This document shows positions 24,601 to 33,600 of a stretch of DNA of 64,000 nucleotides, one piece after another. The stretch spans positions 126,753,764 through 126,817,763 of the forward strand of contig OU015503.1 of the NCBI GenBank assembly GCA_907164885.2. Direction: 5' to 3'. Position numbers and translations under genes: made by a program. Source of the DNA: Dolomedes plantarius. Its lineage: Eukaryota > Arthropoda > Arachnida > Araneae > Dolomedidae. Every line of letters begins with the position of its first letter. The stretch's first letter is position 1. The notes under the pieces were generated by a model. The model was not told the DNA's origin and did no database searches. It saw only the letters and a list, made by a program, of their open reading frames with translations.

Positions 24601-27600
24601 TTGCTTCACCATGCGAGACAGTCTCCGACGACCTTTTTCTTTGATAGCATGTGGACGTCCAACACCATGTCGTCTACTGCTGGTTTCACCGTCATTCAAC
24701 CACTTTGCATAAGTACTAACAACTGTAGGTCGCGAACAACCCACGAGTCGTGCAGTTTCGGAAATACTTGTTCCGAGCCTTCGAGCCATTACAATCTGCC
24801 CTCTATCAAATTTGCTTAGATCCGCAGCCTTTCCCATCACACACAGAAGTAAGTGAAAGAATGATTCTTCAGACTCTCCAGCAGCAGTTAAATACCACTT
24901 CCACCTGATCACGTGCCTTCCACGTCATCCAGGCGAATTCATTGCAAAATGTAGGGGTGATCATAATGTTTTGGCTCTTGAGTGTATATGTATATAAAAA
25001 AATTTTGACGTATTTTGGTACTTTTCTGTTTAAATGTTTAATGCTTGCACAAGTAATACAGACTTGGTTTGACGTGCTGCCAAAATTATAACTCGTGAGG
25101 ACGGACGATTTTAGCGTCTGAAATTTTGCTTTTGGAAGAACCGTTACGAAGGAATGTAATCCTATGTTAAAAAACAACAAATATGGAGAAAATCCACAAT
25201 AATATAAGATAAATAAACACATTTGATGCCAATATCATTTTTTTAGCAGCCTCTTTGGCCCTAGGTACTTACTAGTGATGCGACATCGATAGCAAAACAT
25301 CGATGTTTTGAAACATCGATATTCAATATTAAAACATCGATATTCAATATTAAAACATCGATGCTAATAAAACATCGCCCAAAAACCATCGATATTTTTA
25401 AACATCGATGTTTTAGAACATCGATGTTTTAAAATTGGTTTAGTAATCTCTAACATTAATGTTACTTCCGTTAGTCGTGGGGGGAGGGGGTGATTTAAGT
25501 TTACTCTCTGATTGGGCAGACACAAATGACAAAAACTTGATTGCTTTGGGCTACATTGATGACTCAAAATTCTCGTTGTAAATACCGCCATGTTTTGCCT
25601 TCAAATGTCCAGATAAATTCGTGGTATTGCCAGAAGTTTTGAGGGACTTGAGACAAATATTGCATTTCGCCAATGTGTCAGAGGTTTTGTAAAAATATTT
25701 CCAAACGGTACTTTTGGGAGACATCTTACTAATAATATTAACGTCAACTTATATAAAACCAGCACAAAACAAAAACTTGGATGCACTCGTGTATATACTA
25801 TTTGTAAAATAAAACCCCATGGAAAGTTCTGGAGTGTCAGGAACATTCCAAGCGCTCTGATTGGTTCATTGGTTGTTAATTGCCATTTGTCTATTTGCTA
25901 AGGAATCATTCCCCCTTTTGTATTCGTCCTTTTCAGAATTCAGACTTACATTTACTGAGTGTGAAAATTATGCTACGTGGTAAATTTTTTTAATTACGGT
26001 ACTTTTTCATTTAAAAAAAAACATCGAGACAACGTAAAACATCGAGCACAAAACATCGATGTTAAAAAAACATCGACTTCAATAAATCGATGTTTAAAAC
26101 ATCGATGTTTTTATCAAAACATCGATGTTTTGAAAACATCGACATCGATGTCGCATCCCTAGTACTTACTAAGAAAGCTTTTTAAAAAATTCCAATTTTA
26201 AGGGGGTCAAAATAAGGGCTTAAAACTCTAAAATAAAACACTAACTGACTGACCACTGTAGCTCTGCAACCATAACTACTAGGAAGCTGAAATTTGGCAT
26301 AGTGGCAGTTCTAAAGCCCTAGGTACTCACTAAGAAAGTTTTGTAAATTCAACCTTTAAGGAGGTTTAGAGGGACTTAAATCTCAAAATAAAACACTGAG
26401 TGACTGATCACTGCATCTCTGTAACCATAAGGCTTAGAAAACTGAAGTCTTGCAGGGTGGTCCCTCTAAGGCTCTAGGTCTGGGGTTCCTAACCTTTTTC
26501 CTACATCAACCCCTTTTAAAAGAATGATTTTCTTCATAAACCCCCTCATATTTTTCTCTATAATATACAGCATACAACATAATTATAGTACTAATAATTG
26601 CACATAAAACACTTAAAGATAACAATTTGACCAAGAATGTGAAAAAAAATTAGAAAAAGTGGTTCATTAGGTTTATGTTTTATTATTTTTGTACTATTTT
26701 CATTTTTAATTTCACAAATATAAACAAGATTTCAGAAACACAGATTGTAATTGCACAACATCGCCAAGAGAAAAACGAAACTACTTCTGATTGGTTGCAT
26801 TGGTTGGACTCATGTGCTGGTTAAGGTCCAGTGGATTTCCCCAGTTCTGCCTAGTGTTGGTACACAAATAAAAGCTGACAACAGCATTCAAGGCATATAC
26901 AAAAGCGTCATAACATTCGACTTTACATGTGCGAATCACTCTGCCCTATGCAAATCTGTATTTATACATAATAAAACGGATAATATCTAATAATTACATT
27001 CCTAAAAAATTAAATTTTAAAACAGGAAAATTTATCATAGAACTCCAATAGATCCCTGGAATACTATAGACCCTTTTTAATTTTTCATTGACCCCCAAGG
27101 AGTCCACCTGGACCCCTTGGGAATCCCTTCTCTAGGTGATCACTAAGAAATCTTTTTCTTAAAAAGTAGAACCATCAAAGGGGTTAATATAAGAACTTAA
27201 ATCCCTAAAATAAAATAAAAAATCTAAAACCCATATTTAATGTCAAAACACTGTCGTTAAATTACACCTCTGAGGAATGACAACACTTCACTGTTAAAGT
27301 TAATTTAAATTAAATAAACCAAATGATATAATGGATGGTACTAATGTATTCTGTAATGAAGGACAGGTATTTATGTAGTCTGGGATAAAGCCTAAGAATC
27401 AATTAACTATAAAGAAAGAAATAACTTACAGAATCTAAAAAGCACAAATATCTTCCAGAGCTATTTTTCACAGCACGGTTTTTGGCGAACCCCACTGAAA
27501 AGAGAAAGTATATTAATTATAAGTAGGAATAATGAATTTTTACAGAAATGAGAATTCTCAAATTTTATGAAACATGACTGTTTAAATAAACAGTGTATAT

Positions 27601-30600
27601 CGAAATAATATAATAATTCAAGCCTAAATCAGCAAGAAAAAAAAAGAATCATGTAAGAATTAAATATAATATTAAATAACCCAAAACTGGGTGTATTGTT
27701 TCAGATGGTGCTACATACATTCATGTTGAAAAAAAAAATTCCTTAGCGTGAGAGTTTAAAACATTAAAAAGTGATATACATTGACATATTAGCCCATTGT
27801 TGACTGATAGTTTTATTTAGATATATATATATATGCAAGTCACTGGCAATTTGGAATAAAGTAGGACATTTTTATTTTCTGAAATCTGTTCTTTCTATGG
27901 GGGTCTGAGATTCACAGTTTAAATGATAAAATGGGAGGATTTGCCTGAAACTCATTCAGGTCAAAGTAAAGTTAGTTTTCAAGTAAAGCTATGTTTAATG
28001 AATCAAAAATTTCTCCTCTAAGACTTTCCTTTATCATAATCTTCAACATTTGCGTGTAAAATCAAGAGTTTACTTGGTCAACAATGTGTTCAGTAGTAGG
28101 TTTTCAATATAATGCACAAAGATACAGTAGAACCTCGATCTATTGTTTTTCAAGGGAGCTATTGCACTGAATGATACATGTGGGAAAACTGTAGATGCTG
28201 GAATATAACAAAGAAATATTATCGTCAGGACTGGATGAAATAAACAACACATACAGAAAAATGATGATTCAGGGAACGATTGATCGAGGTTGTACTGTAT
28301 TTTAATTAATGGATTTAGGTTAGAAAGTTTAGAGCTTCAGCATTCAGTCCTGCATTCATAAAAAAAAAGGTGTCTGGTGCTTTTCCTATCAAGAAACTTT
28401 TTTACGTGCTGTACATTTCTTAAGGGAGTTTTTAAAACATGCAGATCCTATATAAATAATAATATGTAACATAAGAAGAGATATTTGAAAGAAAATAGGC
28501 CTAAAAACATACCAGATATACTTCCCTTCCAAACCACTGAGTATAGTTATACTCCTTTCACTAAGAAAACATTTAATCTTTTATTTCTGGGTTACAATAC
28601 AAATTAATTATGTGAAACGGCTGATGCTCCTGATATAATCCCTTTAAACTGTATTTGCTCTTGAAAAAAATAGATTGAGTTGTGCAATATTTTACTTAAA
28701 TATTTGAAGTTGGACCTACTTTTTGATACTGATAAAAAAAAAATTTAGATATCAAAATTTAGGATATTAAAAAAAATACACTCAAACCTGTTTTTGTGCG
28801 GTCTTTTTTTGTGCAATTTTTTTTTGTGTGTGATTTTTTTGTGCAGTATATGAAAATTTCAATCAAATTAGAACGTAATTGACGTAGTTATCAATAAAAA
28901 AAATTAGTAGGTTTGATCGGCTATTTAGTTTCTTTGATTTTTGATATTTCATCACATTACATATACTGATACTGATTTGTAAATAAAGTGCAGTATTGCA
29001 TCAGCGAATTACATTGCATATGTATTGAATTATATAGTCGCATTATTTAATTGACGTCCTTCAAAGTGCTTTCATATTCCTGGACCATTAAGATAAGATT
29101 CATTTTAAAGCATAAACTGACAGCAAATTTATTATTTTTTCTATTTAGATATAAATTTTTAGGATTTTTATTTTATTTTTAAACATAATCCCTGAAAATG
29201 AATAAGGGCAAAAACAAAGCGTAGAGAAAGGCAATTTCTTTAGAAACTAAGACTACAGTTTTAAAACGAATAGCAGAAGGTGAAGGATCCACAGCTCTTG
29301 GCACAGAATTTGGATTAGGTGAATCGACTATAAGAGGCATACAAATATGTGCAGGTGAAATAAATAAATCTAGTAATTGTGCCACAAACGAAAGCACTAA
29401 ACGAACATTGTATTCAAGAAACATTTTGATAGAGAAAACGGAAAAGGCGCTCACATTGTGGATTCAAGAATTAACTCAAAAACGAATCCCCATTGACGGA
29501 GAATTAAATTAAAGAGAAAGTTATATGGTTTTATAATCAGCTGAAGGATTTAGAGCCGTCTAGTTCATTGTCTCACATTGGAAGCCCGAAATTTTTTGCA
29601 AGCAATGGCTGGTTAGTCGGGTTTTTACAACAACACACACTTCACAATCTGAAAATAAAGGGCGAATATCGGCTGATGAAACAGCCGCTAAAAATTATTC
29701 TAAAGTATTAGCAAAAATTATTGAAGATGGCGGATATTGCCGGATCAAGCATTTAATGCTGAGTATTTAATTCCTAGTTATTTCGTAAGGTTTTGAGTTA
29801 TTTTCTATGTGAGACTTTTTTTATGTGGTCCCTATTCACTGCATAAAAAAATACATTTTTAAATGTGTTGCGAAAAATATTTTTTATAGCTACTCGTGAA
29901 GTTTTGAGCGATTTTTTTTTTTATGCGGTGCCTATCTACAGCACAAAAACAGGTTTGAGCATATTAGCAAAAAAGGCAATTATTAATTGATGTTTATTAC
30001 CAAATTATCTGGTCAATTGTAGTTGAATTTTTATATAAAGAGCTGACTATCAGGTGAAAATTTTCAACACAGCATCAAATGATATTTTCCTAAATTTACC
30101 TTCAGAAAAATGCCTTTCTGCTTTTTCACCAAGTGCTTCAGGAAACAGAAATCTTCCCATCCAAAGGTCAACTAAGTTTATTACAGTAGCAATATAGATA
30201 TATATTTGAATACTTTTCAATATATATGCAACAAAATGTCCAACTGTTTTTGTAATTTCAACAATAATCTTACCTCCTTTTGGCTCCAAAGCAGAGGAGT
30301 TTTCCACGAAATATTTTATTCCTGCTCTCTGTATTTTGCTTGAAAAGTCCTCTAAAATGATTCTTGATTTATCCTTGATAATTTGGATGCAAAATATTTC
30401 AGTCATATAAATAAAGTTTCTTATATCATATTTACTGAATTCATGCACAATCAATACATACATTGCAATAATGACAAGTATTACTCAAAAATTGACCTCT
30501 AAATTGATTTTTAAAACAGCATTACAGGCCCTACCAAATATTAATTTGGCAGTTAATGTTTTATAATTATTGATTAAAAATTGATTTTTAATGTGAATTT

Positions 30601-33600
30601 TAAGTCAAATCCATATAATTTATTAGGGTCTGTATTCAACATAAGATTAAAGCCAAAATGATTTGACCTGTCTGAGATAACTCAGTTTAAAAATACAGCA
30701 AATTAACAGAATTTCATGTAATAGAGGATCTTAACTAAACTACCCTGATACACAATTCGATATGTGTACAGTTCGATACGTCAATCTGCCATGCAGATTG
30801 ACATTATGAATTTTAATCATCTTATGACGTGCACCTTCTTAAAGACTATAGTTTTACTACTGACAGCTGGAAAAACAGAGCTACTTTGTATTGGGCTGCT
30901 AGAGGAGAGCTATGGTCTCTTGACTGTCTCTCAACGTAGGAAAAGAAAAGAAAATAAGAAAAAAAGTTTGATATGTAACGACGATACTAAATAACATTTC
31001 AGAATTGTATGTGTGTGTTATATATATGAACTCTTAATGGCTACTTTATGATAATGCCAGAGACTCATCCCACAGTTAGCTGTAATATTATAATTTATCT
31101 TATTCTGTGCTTTACTTACCTTCTAAGTTAAAAGTGAAAAAAAAAAAAATAAATAAATAAATAAATAAAAGCAATTTTACAAATTTAAAATTTTTCTGCT
31201 TTTTAAAACATTTTTCGTATCCAAATGAAAAGCAAAAATGAATAATGTATATCATCACATTATAAGAAATTTTGCATGAAAACTAGTAAAACAAATCTAG
31301 GAGTAGAAAAACCTTAATTTACTACAATTAACTATAAAATAAGTTTAACTTGAATTTTTACTGCAAGTTCATTCTTTTCTTCCAATATATGAATTTGTCT
31401 ATAAAATAGAATCACTTTTAATAAAGTATATAATTAGGGATACGTAAATTTCGCAACAAAAAAAAATACAAAATATAAAATTTCACATTTATTAAAAAAA
31501 TTATAATTTTACTTACTTGGATAAGTAAGTATAAAAATTCTTAGTTAAAAGCTAACATTGTAGTAGTCTCCACATTATGCTCATTCCCTCCTATCGGAAA
31601 ATTTCATATTTATTTGCATCTATTTCCCAAATATGAAAATTACATATCCTTATATATAAAACATGCATATCAGATTTTTCAAATGAAGCTATTTATCCAA
31701 CTTAGTAATTAGGAATTGTTGAAAATAGGTTCTCTGTTAACTTAAATAATCCAATAGGATTCAAAACATCTCAAAGAAATTTTTTCAGTGATCTAAATCA
31801 ATGTATAATTTTATTTTCTAAGACAATTAATCTAAGACATGTAGAATTATACATCAAAATTATATAATTATTATTAAAAATGAAAAACTGTTTGAATTGT
31901 ATGAAAAGCTTTAAATGCAGCTCTATTGTAATAATTACAGTGAATGCAATATAAAAAGATTATAAATTTCATTGCATCTCCCCAAGAAGTTGTCTGAAAT
32001 CTAAAAATTACAAAGATTTCAGTCTTCCCAGCATTTTTAATGTTACAGCTAAAGCATAAATTTATAAAATAAAATACTATACTAAGTACACAAATACATA
32101 TAATAAAATTATACACATATATTTACAAGGTTTATAAATAAGTTTAAACAAAAAAAGAAATAATGACTTACAGAACTAGCATCATTAAAAACTGACAACT
32201 CTAAACGTCCAGAAAAATCTTGATTAATAACAGATTCTAAACATTCTTCCATCCAGAATTCTGCATTGTAAACAGGCAAAATGATGGACTAAGGATGGAA
32301 ACAGACAAATCATATATATGCCTAGGTGTTAATATTCTAGAAGTCTTTAAAAAAAATTTAATAATTGCAAAAGATGTTTCTTATTATTTACTTATCAAAA
32401 TACAATGTACTCTTGATTATCCGTGTAAATGGAGGGGTGGAGTAATACGAATAATCAGAAAAACACTGATAATCTGATCTGCTATCATGGGAAATCAAAG
32501 AAGTGTTATTTTTACATACTTTATCAAATAAAAACCTTCTTAAGAAATAGAAAACTGTTATTTTAAAAATCTTGATTTTCATGTAGGTATATCGGATGAC
32601 ATTTGCAAGCAATTTTTAATAAATTCCGTAGGTATTATTTTTAATAAAGATTTTTTCTGCAAAGAAAATCCACAAATCGGATAATCAGCCTATGGTTAAT
32701 TGAGAGTACATTGTATATCATTCAAATTTACAAGAAAAGCAGTAATTTCTTAAAAAGCTAACTTCAGATTTCCAAATATAATGATATACTTAGAAAAGGA
32801 AAAATGTTACATATTTTATTTGTAGTAAATAAAATCTGAAGGCCTTTATGAATAAAATGCGTATTTAGACCCCTCTTCTCTTCAATATTTCAAACAATTT
32901 TAACTTATATAATAAAGACAGTTAAAGACATTTTTTAAAGCTATTGTTTCCAAGTTGTTCTTTCCAAATCATAGCTCTTAAGAGTATTTATTTAGGAACA
33001 TTTTTACATTATGGCTATCTCAACATAACCTAATCATTTTATGTCTTAACTAATACAAGGACTATAAGCACATAAAAAAGAAGAATTTTAAATGAATTAA
33101 GTATCACAGCTTTGGATTATATATAGATGAAGATTAAGTTCAAAATTTTAACATATTTTATTCTTTGCTTCACAAATTTCATTCTCTACCAGAATGGGAA
33201 TATATTAAGTTTACAACATTAATTGCTCAGATGCCCCATACTTCAAAACAATTTTATTTGAATTAACCTCACGAGAAAAACAGGTTTTTTTAAATCTTCA
33301 CATCAATAGAATTCATGTAGCAGTTTAACTTGTTTGGATATTTTCTTTCACGGTTGATAACCTACAAAACCTGTTCATCTTGAAAGACATGAATAACATT
33401 TTAAGCCTGCTTAAATAATTTCATATTTATTAACATGGTTTGAGAATGGACATGAATAAAAAATAATCTCAGTTTTGCATATTTCCAAAACATAATAACA
33501 TAATATAAGAAAACAAAGTATAAAATTAAATTCAAATAATGAAAAAAACTTTAAACAGGTTCTTATTTAATTACATAATTAAATAGGGTCACTCCTACAT

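Larger units (their letters stand above)
23557..24984 (-). mobile_element. Tc1 element, copy 1, with LTR insertion
   Basis: Ends CACTCAAGAGCCAAAACATT on both sides with TA flanks (23555-23556, 24985-24986) inside an ATAC microsatellite. Almost the same sequence as the element at 56,176. Lies in B3GNTL1 intron 4 in the same orientation as the gene. Confidence 0.93.
25215..27380. repeat. Repeat E tandem array, split by two hAT elements
   Basis: Units of about 155-165 bp share ACTGACTGACCACTG, GGAAGCTGAAATTTGGC, CCCTAGGTACTCACTAAG and AAATAAAACACTGA. They lie on both sides of the hAT insertions at 25,273 and 26,480. Confidence 0.7.

Noticed and set aside
24366..24819. Plus-strand frames of 61-96 codons opposite the Tc1 transposase
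   Set aside because: Antisense shadows of the transposase; the same frames appear opposite copy 2 at 56,342-57,112.
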